The notes: generated by a model not told the origin, from the sequence alone. 35,000 bases of DNA from Armadillidium nasatum (GCA_009176605.1 SEYY01021417.1:52501-87500), one strand, 5' to 3'; shown: positions 1-34,200, counted from the first letter of the stretch. Numbers and translations are program-made.

Positions 1-949
<949 letters not shown>

Positions 950-963
950 AGCATCATCATCAA

Positions 964-1442
964 ACTTGCTTCTTATAGGTTTCATTTACTACTGCAGTAG
1001 ATTCTATAATAAGGGGAAATTGTTATGTTTTTTTAACTAAATGGATATGAATTAGATGTGGTTTGATGATAAACTCTGCTTCAACTTAAATCATCAGGAT
1101 ATTGTACTCATTGCTGGGATTACTCTAGAATCCAGAGACTGCACCTGTGAGGGAAGCACAGAGAATGATTTGTTAATGGAAATTGCTGTTGTGAATATTA
1201 TAAACACTAGGTGTTTTAGTGGTTTTGGTATTGGTTAGTGTAATAATAACAAATAAACACACTGGATGTTTTAGTGGTTTTGGTATTGGTTAGTATAAAA
1301 ATACATCTTATGATAAACCATTATAATTCAAATACAGAAAATGTCCTACAAATGATGAAGCAATAAATTGATTATTGTAGGTTTGTATTTTTTTGTCATT
1401 TAAGTATAATGCATTAATCTTAAAAATATTTTAAACTTTCAG
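964..1442. other. Non-coding stretch before the first seen R2 exon
   Basis: AT-rich, with a local duplication (1212-1294). It ends in the acceptor ttaaactttcAG at 1441-1442. A 60-codon open frame at 1056-1238 has no recognisable domain and is not called. Confidence 0.5.
1212..1294 (+). repeat. Spaced direct repeat, 28 bp identical
   Basis: A 28-bp word at 1212-1239 recurs exactly at 1267-1294, 55 bp away, and flanking bases are also similar. It looks like a recent local duplication. Confidence 0.85.
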
Positions 1443-6258
<4,816 letters not shown>

Positions 6259-6319
6259 CACGTGAGCCCGCACACACCACTGTGTATGTATAGGTTTACC
6301 TATTATTTTTTTAATAAAG

Positions 6320-7275
6320 AGGACCCTCCATTTACATGTTCGTCCTTTTTAGGGGTGAAATTTATTAGTAAACTTTTTTCATCAGTTTTATAGTAAAATC
6401 TATGCCGATTCCAAATCTGAAATCGTTTTTTTAAAATTCCAAGCGGTTCCCGAGAAAAACACTAAATAACATGTCGAATGACCTTGAAAATGCACTTTTT
6501 TTTTTTTTCTTCGAATTTTTATTTATTTCTTTTTTTTGAAATGCTCTTATAGTAAATTTTCTGCTGATTCCAAATATGTAATTAGTTTTTCATAATTCCA
6601 AATGATTACTGAGATATGACCACTCATAAAATCTCAAAGTTGGGGGACCCTCAAATGGAAACCCCAACTTTTGAGGGAAAATATTTTTATTGTTTTTTCA
6701 CTTTTATCGTAAAATCTATGCTGATTCCAAATCTGTATGTAGTTTTTCAAAATTTCGAACGGTTCCTGAGAAAAAGACTTCAAGTGACACCTGTCAACGA
6801 TCTTGATATTGTCTGCAAATCGCTCTCAAAAGGAAATTTTTTTTTAAAAAACTTTTTGGCATTTTTTATAGAAAATAATACGCAGAGTCCAAATATGTAA
6901 TTAGTTTTTCATAATTCCAAATGGTTACTGAGATATGACCACTCAAAAAATCTCAAAGACAGTCCTCCATGATAAAGACCAACTTTTGGGGTTAAAAAAA
7001 AAATTTTTTTTTCATCGATTTTTTGTAAAATCTATGCTGATTCCAAATTTGTAATTAGTTTTTCCTAATTCCAAGCGGTTCCTGAGAAAAAGACTTTTCA
7101 AGTGATACTTGTCGAATGACCTTGAATGTGGCGATATACGGCAACTTAAAAAAGGAAAAAAAAATTATATAAAAAAATTTTTGGGTATATTTTTATAGGA
7201 AACAATAAGCAGATTCCAAATATGTAATTAGTTTTTCATAACTCCAAATGGTTACTGAGATATGACCAGTCAAAC
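6320..7275. repeat. Tandem satellite, three ~316-bp units each of two ~160-bp half-units
   Basis: Half-unit A starts near gtaaaatctatgctgattcc at 6393, 6709 and 7025 (spacing 316 and 316) and contains ggttcctgagaaaaagac. Half-unit B contains ccaaatatgtaattagtttt and ggttactgagatatgacc and starts near 6552, 6871 and 7198. A and B share gattccaaat...taattagtttttc...aattccaa...ggtt, so they descend from one monomer of about 160 bp. The leading edge gaccctcc recurs at about 6322, 6645 and 6960. No convincing coding potential. This is a dimeric higher-order arrangement. Confidence 0.88.
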
Positions 7276-7885
7276 ATGGAACGTACTTTATAAATAACAT
7301 GAAATTTTCTCGAAGTAACACTTTTCAGAGAAAAAAATTTTCCAAAAATAAACGATGAAATAGATCTCTTTCAAACTTTCTGCGTGAACTAGAGACAGTT
7401 TGAGGAAGATATGCAAGAAGTTTGATCCAGGAAACAAATGTGGATACATTTAATACAAAAGTAAAATTGATCAAAATTTGGGGGGAAAAAATATTTTGAA
7501 AATTGCAAATGAGTTTACGCGAATATCAAACTGCTTACACCACATCGTATCAGCTCCACAAAACATTTTTTTTGAAAGCTACAAATGTTTTCCAATTTAT
7601 TAGAAAAAATATTCAAGTATTATCAACTGGGAATACCTGTGATATTGTTTTAAATTGCACACTGGTTTTCGTTGGATGATTGTAACCTAGTATTACTTTA
7701 AATTTGAGCAACGAAGGAACTGTGATATAACAGTCTTTGAAAGGTACATATTACTTTTTAATGTCTCTGGTTTTCTTATGTTCTTATAATACCTAATTAA
7801 ATAGTATTGTTTCAGTTTTCATTTTATGTTTTTATATTTCATTCTTTGCCATTATAATCCTTCGATTTTCAAACACATTATTTTA
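7276..7885. other. Unassigned AT-rich stretch
   Basis: No open frame or recognisable element between the satellite and the hAT target duplication. Style and composition resemble the satellite flank (long A/T runs), but I could not align it to the units. Confidence 0.4.
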
Positions 7886-7932
7886 ATTATAGGCAGTGGC
7901 GGCTCGTGCAAACTTGGCAAGGAAGGGCTGCA

Positions 7933-8118
<186 letters not shown>

Positions 8119-8126
8119 TTATAAAC

Positions 8127-8250
<124 letters not shown>

Positions 8251-8363
8251 TCAAACGTACCTTACTTATTCTGGAAATATCGATATACTGGAAGCATCTA
8301 TATATCAATGCAAATGTTTTGACATTCGTATTATTATTATTTAGCTTTCATTTCATTTAGGCC

Positions 8364-8374
8364 TATTATTATTA

Positions 8375-8441
<67 letters not shown>
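8364..8441. repeat. (ATT)n microsatellite
   Basis: About 25 ATT units with one GTT interruption. It gives a poly-Leu frame that is not a gene. Confidence 0.97.
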
Positions 8442-8442
<1 letters not shown>

Positions 8443-8459
8443 TATTTTGCTATATTTTT

Positions 8460-8660
8460 TATTTAAAAATAAGATTAGTTCTTCGAGTTTTAGATGTCGA
8501 AAAGTTTTCAATTATTTTTTCATTGAAATCTGGTATTTTAAACCATTTCGCTCTCTATTGAAAACATCGCTAATACATGGTACTACATTTAATAGTTTTT
8601 ATTCTATTCAAAGTCGAGAAACATCTCTCTGCTTCAGACGTTGTCATCGGAGTTGTAATT
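8460..8660 (-). pseudogene. hAT transposase C-terminal (dimerisation) remnant
   Basis: On the - strand, TTPMTTSEAERCFSTLNRIK (about 8595-8655) is the signature of the hAT C-terminal dimerisation region (consensus like TTSxAERxFSxLKRIK). After frameshifts it continues as AMFSIESEMV and IPDFNEKIIENFS...RTNLIFK, with a stop at about 8460. No catalytic part was recognised upstream. Confidence 0.85.
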
Positions 8661-8993
8661 GCTTTCATATAAATAATGTTTTAAAAGCATACTGTCATAT
8701 TACACCAAATTATATAAATTTCACATTTTTTTACACTATTCTTACTCAATCGCTAAATTTATCTTCCTTCAAAATTGGAAAAATTTATCTCACAAAAACA
8801 GACTTGCCAAACGTACGTCTTTCAACATAAAAAAACAATTATTACGTACGTATTAAAATTATTATAAGATTTTTTCTATTCCCAATTATTCTTACTTAAA
8901 ATTCTGCAAGGATTACAAAAATGTTAGCCTTTTTAATGTACTTTTAATAGTTTTTGTAATATTTAAGTATGTAGAAGTGCATCTGGCATAATG

Positions 8994-9100
<107 letters not shown>

Positions 9101-9505
9101 ACAAGAAAAAAAAAAAAAACATAAAACTTGTAATTTTTCTTCCACAATTAAAAAAACACCCTCCGTCGAGATGAGACTTTAAACAACTGTCGTAAGTTGC
9201 TACATATTACCGTGGTTGCTATATCTGTCTTATTAGGGCTTGAAATTTTACAGCCCATTTTTTAAATAATGGCAATGCTTGAAAAATAATATCGTACCCA
9301 AAAATTTGAAGATGCCAAATGCATTTACTTCTTATTTTCTTTAATGATTTATACTTTTTATGTATTAAGTTGTTAAAAAATGAATTTAAATCACTTTTCT
9401 CTGACAAAAATTTCATATTTATATCAACATCCTACGCCTGGTATTTTTAATTTGGAGGGGCTGCAGCCCCGGAGCCCATAATGACGAGCCGCCACTGATT
9501 ATAGG

Positions 9506-10869
9506 TGTCAAAGAATATAAAAATGTGTACAATAAAATGCTATTTTATAAATTCATTTTTAAAGCATCAAATGTAATGAATATTTGGCTGTCCATATATA
9601 TATATTTAGGTTTGTTTTAAACAGACTAAGTGTACCTACTAATTGTTCTGCTATTTTTGGTGTTCATTTGATTCAATAAAAATCATTTACAAAATGTTTA
9701 GTAATTTTGAAAACATTTTATGGCTAAGTAATCCATTCATTGATTTTACCGTATGATCTTACCACTTTAAAAAAATTAAATCAGATAAATCCATAGTCTA
9801 TGGATAAATCTGAACAGGAAAACCTTTTACAAAATTTCCTTTTATTTTTCGTTATACCGTTACAAATGAACCTAATGACCACGAAGATAACAACAACAAT
9901 AACAATATTACTGAAAGGGATGTGGCTATGGAAGGCGTAGGCCAAATGTAGTTTTAGGTAGAATTAAATTTAACATGTAATCATTTTATTTCCCAACCTT
10001 GTATTTTTTGAAATTTTCTGAATTTGTTATTTCGTAAAATACGTTTTCCATAACATTGTTTACGTTAAAGTGATGGAAAAAGCTGAAGGTAGTATTCGAA
10101 GAAAGTGTTATTTATCTTTAGAAAGCTAGTTTAATTTGTAAATATAGGCCCATCCTTTACCATTTTTGTCAAGTTAATTTTTCATCGTGGCTTAGATTGA
10201 AAGTCATTATTTTTCTTCATTAACTATCATAATCCCTCGGCAGGCTTATTTTGAGGTGGATATTATTTTTCATTCGTTTAGTTTTTAATGCCACATCAAT
10301 TCTCTAGTTACTGCATTATGAGTTTTAAAAAATGAAATAAAATTGTACAAAGCATGATATTGTTTCCTAAAGCATTTGTTTAATGTCATGAGGATCTGGA
10401 TTTAAAAGCCTCATATAGTTTTAGCTTTAGAAATTCATAAAGTAATTTATGAATTTCTAAAGCTTGTAATTTTGTAAAAACATAAAAGGGAATTTAAATC
10501 AAGAATCTACATAAGCCCTTTTAAATAGCCACAGTTAAAAAAGAAGTTACCAAATTAGAAGACTTACTTTAGATAAAAATTTGTCTTTATTTAGTTGTAA
10601 GTCAGCTTGGATCATTCTTACTCTATAAGAACATAAAATAAGAGACTGTTAGAACTTTCAAAGGCCTATCAAGACTGCCTTAGTCAAAATGCTAAAGTTG
10701 CTATTCATTATGAATGACATCCCAGATTCCAATTTTCCCCATGCAAATAATTAACTTGAATCATATTATTTAAAGTTAAACTATAAAGAAATCTGATATT
10801 CAAAGTCACCAATACCCCAAAGGTATGTCAGAATAAAGATCTATAGCCCTAAAAAGCTGTCATTCATAT
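9506..10869. other. Intergenic DNA with a strong hairpin
   Basis: No clear gene. A 45-codon frame ending at about 9950 (acceptor-like gaacag before it; Asn-rich, ending ITERDVAMEGVGQM) could be a terminal exon, but is too short to call. A perfect inverted repeat lies at 10423-10464. About 10640-10869 probably includes the 3' UTR of the LINE that follows on the - strand. Confidence 0.4.
10423..10464. repeat. Perfect 18-bp inverted repeat, 6-bp loop
   Basis: agctttagaaattcataa (10423-10440) and its exact reverse complement (10447-10464) are separated by agtaat. No T-run or gene end is attached, so it is not called a terminator. It could be a MITE relic. Confidence 0.9.
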
Positions 10870-12220
10870 TGTACCTTTTTCATTTATATAGTTTATTGAA
10901 GCAATTTTTTCTTAAAGGTTGAAAGTGTTTTTATCAATAATATCTTGTGGTAAACCATTTTAAAAATTAACCACTTTATTGCTGAAAAAATTGTCACATC
11001 TAGATAGCAAGCCTTCTTTATCTTTTTATTATGATCTCTATTGATTTTATTGTGTTCTAATGAAAAAAATTTGCCTATATATTGTCAACAGAAAACAATA
11101 TTTTAAAAACCAGAATCATATCTCTTAAGATACCTTCTTTTGATAAAGAACCTCAATCCCATGAGCTTATCCCTGTAACTTTTCTTTCAAATCTGAAAAT
11201 TTTGTTCTGCATTTCACTCTTTCCAGCATATTAATGTCTATTTCTTAGATAAGCATCCCAAATTTTTGCATGGAACTCAGTGGTTTAAAATAACTATTAT
11301 AGATCCTGTAAATCACTAACTTAACCTTTATAATTTACATTTCAATTTATAATTCCTAGCATTCTGTTGGCTCAATTCCTAGCTTCTCAGCACTGTTTTG
11401 ACACTTTCAAACTACTGCTGATAATCATACCTAAAACCTTTTCTTTATCCATAGACTAGAGCCATTCCTTGTACATTTTATAATTAAAATTATTAGAATA
11501 GCCTACATGAATAACCATATATTTTTTTAATTAAAATTCATTTGCCACTTTTCAGCCCAGCCAAGAAGTTTATCCAAATTATGATGAATTGTCATCCATC
11601 CCTCAATACTTTTAACAGGATAGGTCAGTTTAGTGTTATCAGGAAGCTTAGAAAGCCAAACATTTTATTCCCTTATCCAAATCATTAATATAGATTAAGA
11701 ATAGAAGAGGCCCTATCACAGAAGCTAGGGGAATGTTATTTCACCAACTCCTATGATGATTTATTTCCATTTAATAATACTCTCTCCTATCTTTCAATCA
11801 CTCCTATATCCAGTTATGAACATCTCCTAAACTATACTTAGATAACTTTTAATCAGCCTTTTATGAGACACTTTATCAAACCTTTGTTAAAATCAAGATA
11901 TACAATATTGACTGGTTCTCCTTTTATCAATGTAATTAGTAATATGCTCCATAAATTCTAAAAGATTTGTCTAGATATGATTAAACCTTTCCTTAAATCC
12001 TTAGTTTTGCAAAATCTTATTGTTGACTAAATGTTTTTCTATTTGACTTTTCAATATTTTTTCTAGAATTTTATCTACTAATGAGGTTAAACTAACTGCT
12101 CTATAATTTTCAAGATCATCCGTTCCCTTTTTTAAAAATTGGTATTAGATGAAATTCCACAAGTAGTATTTCAATCCTCTGGTATCTCATAGTGATTAAG
12201 AGACCTATTAAATAGATATT
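10870..12220 (-). pseudogene. CR1-type LINE reverse transcriptase, 5'-truncated and decayed
   Basis: On the - strand the fingers/palm is readable across frames: IFKKG followed by YRAVSLTSLVDKILEKILKS-type text (about 12130-12040), then EPVNIVYLDFNKGFDKVSHK (about 11910-11855; the LDF Asp is retained), PLLF-LIYINDLDKG (about 11720-11675), the ADDT box as PDNTKLTY, and WAEKWQMNFN (about 11560-11530). The C-terminal part shows DNFFSNKVVNF and NGLPQDIIDKNTF (about 10990-10900). Stops and shifts occur throughout, and the 5' end stops near 12220, typical of truncated target-primed insertion. Family assignment (CR1/L2/Rex group) is by recollected motif style. Confidence 0.85.
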
Positions 12221-12711
<491 letters not shown>

Positions 12712-12854
12712 TAATTCAGTTCATGGTAAAAAATCAATATTTTTTAAATTACAAAAGTTATAAATACATTCTGAATGAAAATAATTTACAAAAGTCTTAT
12801 GAAGTCTGGTAGACCAGTTTTCTTACAAAAATAAAAAAAATAAAAAATAAAAAA

Positions 12855-13310
<456 letters not shown>

Positions 13311-13395
13311 GGGTCAAACCTATACTATGTGTAGGCATTAATATCACTTTCTGATACTATGTGCAAAATTTTAGTTGTGCAACGCCCCATACCCC

Positions 13396-13440
13396 TTGCA
13401 CACATTACCCTTGCACACATTACCCTTGCACACATTACCC
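13396..13440 (+). repeat. Short tandem repeat, 3 x 15 bp
   Basis: Three exact copies of ttgcacacattaccc. The PLHTL-type peptide frame here is a repeat artefact. Confidence 0.95.
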
Positions 13441-13718
13441 CATTTTTACATTATTCCCAATTCTAAAACCAATCTCAAAGTGTCTCATATGCAATTTACT
13501 CCTGATCTGTTTATCTATGTGAGTCATACAGAATTCACGGCAATCTCACAGACAAATAAATTACACACGCATGCATAAATGGGGATGCTGAAAGCAATTT
13601 TATGTAAATATCATATTCAGCAAAATTTTTATTGTTAGTCAGAAATCACTTTTTTTTCAATTTGCTTCAGTTTGCACTTTATTCCTTTTGATAATAGTTG
13701 TGCTACTTACTATTTAGT

Positions 13719-13823
<105 letters not shown>

Positions 13824-13885
13824 CACACATTTTCAGATATTATCACTTATGCAAATAGTATAACATAAAATTTTTAATATTAATA

Positions 13886-14706
13886 ATGTGTACTAGATGT
13901 AAAACTTGCAATTCAAAATTTAGACACCCAAGTGAATTTCTGCCTCCGATGATACTTTCAGAAACAAATATTGTAAGGTATTATCTATTTGTTATAAATA
14001 GAGAGCAAGTACCTTCAAAAAATTTGGTAATGGCTAAAGATGGTTATAGAATTGTTGCAAGAGACATGGAATCCATCTGGAAAAAGTTTTCCTTTCCAAC
14101 CATAACACTTGATGAAATATATTTGAGTTCAAAGACTTATTGAATCCACTTCAAAACTAAATGATTCCACAAAACAGATGAAAGGATATTTGAAAGTGAA
14201 GTAAAATTATATAAGATGTTTCATATATGACATGCAACTGTTATAAAAAAAAAACTGGAAAAAAGTCATTGATGTGAAATTAGAATAAATATTATTGAAT
14301 GATAATCCTTTGTAGGTCAAAAACAAAAGGAAAAATCAACTTGGGACAATTGATAAAGCAGTAACAGGTGCATGAAAATTGGAAAGGTTAAATGTTAATC
14401 TGTTGTAAGCTTTGACAGGGAAAGGCATTGTAGCATCAGCAGTAGCAGTAACTGGTACCTGAGCCGCAGAAATTTGTGACCCATCAATTAACACAAGATT
14501 AAATTTTGATGTTATGGAAAGAAGAGACATTGGAAATAGAGGAAAGAGAAAATAATAAATTTTTTCCAGAATTTGAACTAGGAAAAACTCTAAATAGACT
14601 TGTGTATAAACATTTAGCAATAACAGCTGACAGGTTTCATTTAAGCTATAGGGTCACTTCTGCTATAGTCAATGCAGCATTAAAGGATATGAAAGTAATA
14701 TGTTGA
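13886..14706 (+). pseudogene. Broken ORF of an unnamed, probably repeat-encoded, family
   Basis: The first frame (13886-14143) has CxxC near the start (CTRCKTC), then RHPSEFLPPM, VRYYLFVINREQVPSKNLVM and SIWKKFSFPTITLDEIYLSS, then a stop. After several frame changes, GTIDKAVTGA (about 14345-14375) and TADRFHLSYRVTSAIVNAAL (about 14620-14680) read open. The order zinc-knuckle-like CxxC, HPSEF, SIWxKFSFPxI, ADRxxxSxR resembles an uncharacterised protein multiplied in arthropod genomes, but I cannot name the family. No inverted ends were found. Alternative: a decayed single-copy gene. Confidence 0.4.
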
Positions 14707-16773
14707 ATAGGAAAAAGATTGAGAGAGGAAACATGTTGGCAAAAAGAATGCAATTAGAATGAAATTATAAAACACAAATTCAATGCATTGGATTTGACAT
14801 ATAACAACTACATTTTCTATTTTTGTTATTAAATGTGTAGATTTTGCAGGTTAAAATATTAAGTAATCAAAATCATTATTGGATTCAAATGTATCAGTGG
14901 AGCTTGAGTCCTAGTGTTGATAAGGTGTTGGGTGCTGATTATGGAAAATTAGGAGAGAGAGAGAGACATATCATGCTAACTTCAATTGAGGCATCTGTAG
15001 CAGTAAAAAAACTCACATTGAATTGGGTCTGAGCTAAAAATGTGATAGTTGTTTGATTATATACTACTCGTCTGTAATGCATTTTCATCAAATAAGTTTT
15101 ACCAAGAGGAAAAAATTTTTTTTTTGTCATGTTCCCAATATTTTTGAAAGTATAGTGTGCAGAGGAAATCAAGAACATGACAGTTTTTCAGTTGTGTGAT
15201 ATGAGGGAAAAAAATGAGTCAATCATCATTAATAAAACCAAGGACCCGCATTTATAATTTTACTTTTGGTTATATTGATTGAAACTGGAGTTGAATTTGC
15301 CAGGTAATTACTATTGTCTGGGTACAGCAAAATACTATATATATATATATTTTGGATAATACATATTCTGGATTTAATATGAAGCCAAGACCAGATACTG
15401 ATATGGCAAGTTTGTTAAGATTTATGTAGAATTTGTGTTTGTATTTAAAAAAATTAAATTGGGCTAGTATTTTATTAAATGGAAAAGGAGTCTTAAAAAT
15501 TTTATAATTAAGGACTTAGTTGGAGCCCTTATATTAAAAAAAATAATGTGTTCTGAATAAACTAATTAATTGCTTTATTTTTCAGTTAAAGACGAATAAA
15601 TGTAATGCAGATTACCATCTTTGAATTTTTAAATTCATTATGTCCTTTTATTATATTTTAATTATTTAATGAAATTATAAAATTACATAACTGTTAACAA
15701 TTTTTTTCCCTCAAACCTTAATTGGTTGCGTTATTGGCTTTCCAAAATTTTTAAAGAAGTTCCATGCCTTTGAAATTTATATAGTAAGTATTAAATCTTT
15801 GTTTTAGCATTTAATTTTAATACTTCAGAAATTAGTATGTATATTATTTTTCTATTTTCAATTATTATTTATAATTATTTGAACCCAAAATAATTTAATT
15901 AAGGGGTAATTGAAATATAATTTGTTCCTGCATGTTTTTATACTTATTTTAATTTTGCTGATGTCTAGGATTTTTGAGTTTTTTTTAGTGTGTGTTTACT
16001 TCATTAGTTTATTGGCAAATTCCTGGATGTTTCTTTTACAGTCTAATATATTTAGATAAATTATTAATATATATTTTATGCATCGATAATTATCTATACT
16101 TTTATCCGTAGTATTCCTGATATATATTTTCTGTATTAAAAATTTGGCCTCTTTTTCTCTGTATTTCATGTTTGTTTGCTTTTCACTTTCAAAACCTTTT
16201 ATCTACATTATCTCTGAACTATTTCCTAACTCGGGATTAAGATACATGTAGTTTTTGTTGGGTGATTTTCCCTCTAAAAATGTGCACATTCCTCCTTGCA
16301 TAATATTTACATTTTGGTTTCCCTGAAATTTAATTGTGAAGTTAGATGCTTGAGAAGTATCACAATCATTCAAATTTGAAAATTTAAATGGCCACATTTT
16401 GGTGCAATTAAATATTTCCTCATTTCTTTGAAATGTTTGTGAAATTTAATTAAAGATTACATACTTTATTGTCAGAAAATTCATCTCTAATATCATTACA
16501 AAAAAATAAAATTTTCAATTTGCCTCCTCTACTTCCTCATAATGTTACTTAATGTTTTTACCTGGAGTACACTGTATTGTAAAATTTGAAATTAAACGTT
16601 TTTATAACTAGTTTTCAGTACAATACTTAAAGTGAGACATTATATTGATTTCTAAGTTTTGCATAATTGCTAAAATTCCTGAAAATTTTGTTACAATGTT
16701 CTGAATTTTTTTTCCTTTTTGTTGTTTTTCTACCATTTCATTTCTTTATGAAAAATTTACTTAAATTTTTTCA

Positions 16774-16805
<32 letters not shown>

Positions 16806-16806
16806 G
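14707..16806. other. Long AT-rich stretch, probably upstream/5' UTR region of the phosphatase
   Basis: No domain-bearing ORF. It ends in an (ATT)n run (about 16778-16804) leading into TATTAG directly before the ATG context, which looks like a splice acceptor. The phosphatase 5' UTR may therefore start in an unseen exon here. No promoter motif can be defended. Confidence 0.4.
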
Positions 16807-16808
16807 AA

Positions 16809-30940
<14,132 letters not shown>

Positions 30941-31064
30941 TTTTTGCCATAGATTCTTGGAATTTTAAATATAATATCCAGAATCTATGTTACCAGGGTA
31001 GGGGACCCAACTCTTGAACACCCACCAACCTCTTTCCCCAACCTCCATCCCATTTGGAAAAAGG

Positions 31065-31180
<116 letters not shown>

Positions 31181-31209
31181 ATTCAGTATTACCTTCACAC
31201 TTCACAGTT

Positions 31210-32400
31210 TCACATATTCCATTTGAAGTTAATAATTGGTAAGTTATTTTTTAGAAATAAAAGCTTTTGGGCTCTTTCAGGTGAAAGTTTGGTTCGCTTT
31301 TCGTCGTAAATGAGTCCTGCTCCACTGAAAAGACGCTCACTAGCAACACTAGTTGAAGGACATGCTAAATAAGTCCTTGCCAGCTCAGGAAGAAAAGGGA
31401 AACTTTTGCAATTATCTCTCCACCAAACCAGTTGGTCTTTATCTGCCTCCAAACGTGGAAGTTTCAGATAATTTTCAATAATCGATATTGTATCCTTTGA
31501 CACTTCTGACTGTGATTCTTCATCGCTGCTGGAAGCTAGAAGATCTTTCATTGATTTAGCAATGCTTAAGCTAACAGATTTTTTTTCTTTTGTATCTGAG
31601 AGCTTTTGCTTTTTCTTGAAGGCGTTATTTTAGCTGTTTCTATCATCTCATATCATCCTAATTTGATTTTAACATTCTGAGAAACAAGTGGTTTAAAAAT
31701 TTTTGTTTTGTACCTAGAATCTAAAAAGGTTGCAATTGTATAAGCATCATCATTTTCCAGGTTTTCAAATCTGTCGTTCATCTCCTTCATTAATGTTTCA
31801 GTCATCCTTGAAACTCCCTTAGACTTAACATTTGTTAACACAACTTTCAATGTTGAAACAAGTGGTATCACATCTGACAAACATGATTCAGCTGAACTAA
31901 TAGTCTTTGTTAATTCTTCAAAAGGCTTAAGGATATTAATACAATTATTTAAAATGTCATTTTCGTCAGCTGTTAGAGGCTTTATTTTTGTGCTGCTTGA
32001 AGCATAAAGGCAAATGGCCTCATTAATTTCGCTCATCCTCTCAAGCATATGCAAACTACTATTCCAAAGTGTTTGAATATCTTGCATGAGAAAGTGGACG
32101 AACATATTTTCTTCAATTAAACGGAATTGAATTTACATTTGGCGGATACACATTTTTGACTCATAATGGAATTTTTAACTACTATCTGAGTTTGGTGTGC
32201 AAAGCAATCTACATTTTTCACTCTTGCCAGAGAAAGTGCTTTTTTTATATTTGTGCCCGAATCCCTGACTACGCAGTGCACTTCATTTAATGAAATCTTC
32301 CATTTTGTCAGCATCTTTTATTTTCAAATACAGTTTCAAGATTTATATATACGCCTGTATGGGGTTCAGAAAGAGGTTCTGCGTTCAACAAAATTTTGTA
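31210..32400 (-). pseudogene. hAT transposase (ZBED-like), broken
   Basis: Read 5' to 3' on -: LNAEPLSEPHTGVYI (about 32385-32340); LTKWKISLNEVHCVVRDSGT and CFAHQTQIVVKNSI (32314-32117), the DDE-fold block around vVxDxxxN and AHxxxLvV; LQ/IQTLWNSSLHMLERM with the linker to FLDSRYKTKIF (32105-31653); and the dimerisation domain WWRDNCKSFPFLPELARTYL then PSTSVASERLFSGAGLIYDE (31551-31210), the hallmark of ZBED/hAT transposases. Frames change at about 31640, 32110 and 32340, with stops. The N-terminal BED finger is absent; the text stops where a duplicated element terminus begins (32401). Flanked by CGGATG-rich ends. Confidence 0.92.
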
Positions 32401-32462
32401 TAGTAATTTTTTACTATCCGCGGATGCAGATGCGGTTGCGGATATCCGCGGATGCGGATATT
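32401..32462. repeat. Second copy of CGGATG hAT-type terminus, direct orientation
   Basis: 44 of 45 bases match 30845-30889, then gatatccgcggatgcggata. It is in direct, not inverted, orientation to the first copy, so it is not a simple terminal inverted repeat pair. Confidence 0.9.
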
Positions 32463-32474
32463 GGAAAAATATGC

Positions 32475-32477
<3 letters not shown>

Positions 32478-32541
<64 letters not shown>
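32478..32541. repeat. (TA)n microsatellite
   Basis: Pure TA, 15 bp beyond the CGGATG repeat. Confidence 0.98.
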
Positions 32542-33498
<957 letters not shown>

Positions 33499-33540
33499 AA
33501 ATTAGTGATGGATCGCATGTCATATTTTCTCATTTGCAAG

Positions 33541-34200
33541 AGATCACGGAGTCAGTTCCCGAACCCTTGCCCTGTTATATGACTTGTCTCGGCGGACAAT
33601 CTTGAAAGCCCTGCGTGAAGTGAATCTGTATCCTTATCATTAACGACGTGTCCAGTGTCTCATTCCCTTGAATTATGCACCCAGCTAGCAGTTTTGTCGT
33701 GATTCCAGCAAATTCAACGTCTAAACGACATAGTATCGTTAATCCTCTTCAAAGGTAGTGTCATTTGACAGGGGCGACGTGACTAATTTCATAACATCTA
33801 CATTTGGGCACAATTCTCATAGCATAGACCTTTGCAAGCTCTAGCACCAATTTCGGGTTAATATATGGGCTGGTTTAATTTTTAACAACCTAATCTGTCC
33901 AAATCCTACTGGAGCACCTGAACTGCTACTCCTACCTTACAGAGTTAATTGCTGTCACTCCTTGAGGACGTTCCTTTGGTAATTCTTGGCATGTGGTACA
34001 TGCAAGATAGAAATTCAGTCCCTCTTTTCGAGACCAGTTCGCCAGTATCTTTACACTACGCATCATGGCCAGGCATGGTCTATCTGACCTAACTCTAACG
34101 ATTGTTATTTGTGGATAAATATGAAACCTCTCATGTACAGAGAACCTGTTCCAGATGTTAATACTCTTCGGCAACGTATAGTCGATAGGTATGCGTACCG
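33541..34200 (+). pseudogene. Mariner-like (Tc1/mariner-IS630 superfamily) transposase, decayed
   Basis: Across + frames: [23 protein letters not shown] with LREVNLYPYH at 33611-33640 (end of the helix-turn-helix region); RGDVTNF then FHNIYIWA (about 33770-33810); QFRVNIWAGLIFNNLI (33848-33895); LEDVPLVILGMWYMQD (33961-34008, with the second catalytic Asp at 34006-34008); SRPVRQYLYTTH; LSDLTL with DCYLW (remnant of SPDLTPxDFxLWG, carrying the third acidic residue); and MKPLMYREPVPDVNTLRQRI (about 34120-34180). At least five frameshifts or stops. Inverted ends not located. Confidence 0.82.

Noticed and set aside
1056..1238. Possible first exon of the R2 gene
   Set aside because: No similarity to R2 N-termini, no convincing donor site, and it overlaps a local duplication.
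8375..8830. 151-codon frame beginning with poly-Leu on +
   Set aside because: The Leu run is (ATT)n and the rest is antisense to the hAT transposase remnant.
9813..9950. Possible terminal exon (PFIFRYTVTNEPNDHED..., Asn run, stop)
   Set aside because: About 45 codons with one acceptor-like site and no partner exon; not distinguishable from chance.
10423..10464. Intrinsic (bacterial-type) terminator
   Set aside because: The hairpin has no T-run, and the DNA is eukaryotic, so the concept does not apply.
14336..14620. 94-codon - strand frame
   Set aside because: Antisense to the broken + strand ORF that has recognisable blocks; no domain of its own.
33932..34174. 80-codon - strand frame
   Set aside because: Antisense shadow of the mariner-like transposase remnant, whose + strand motifs are clear.
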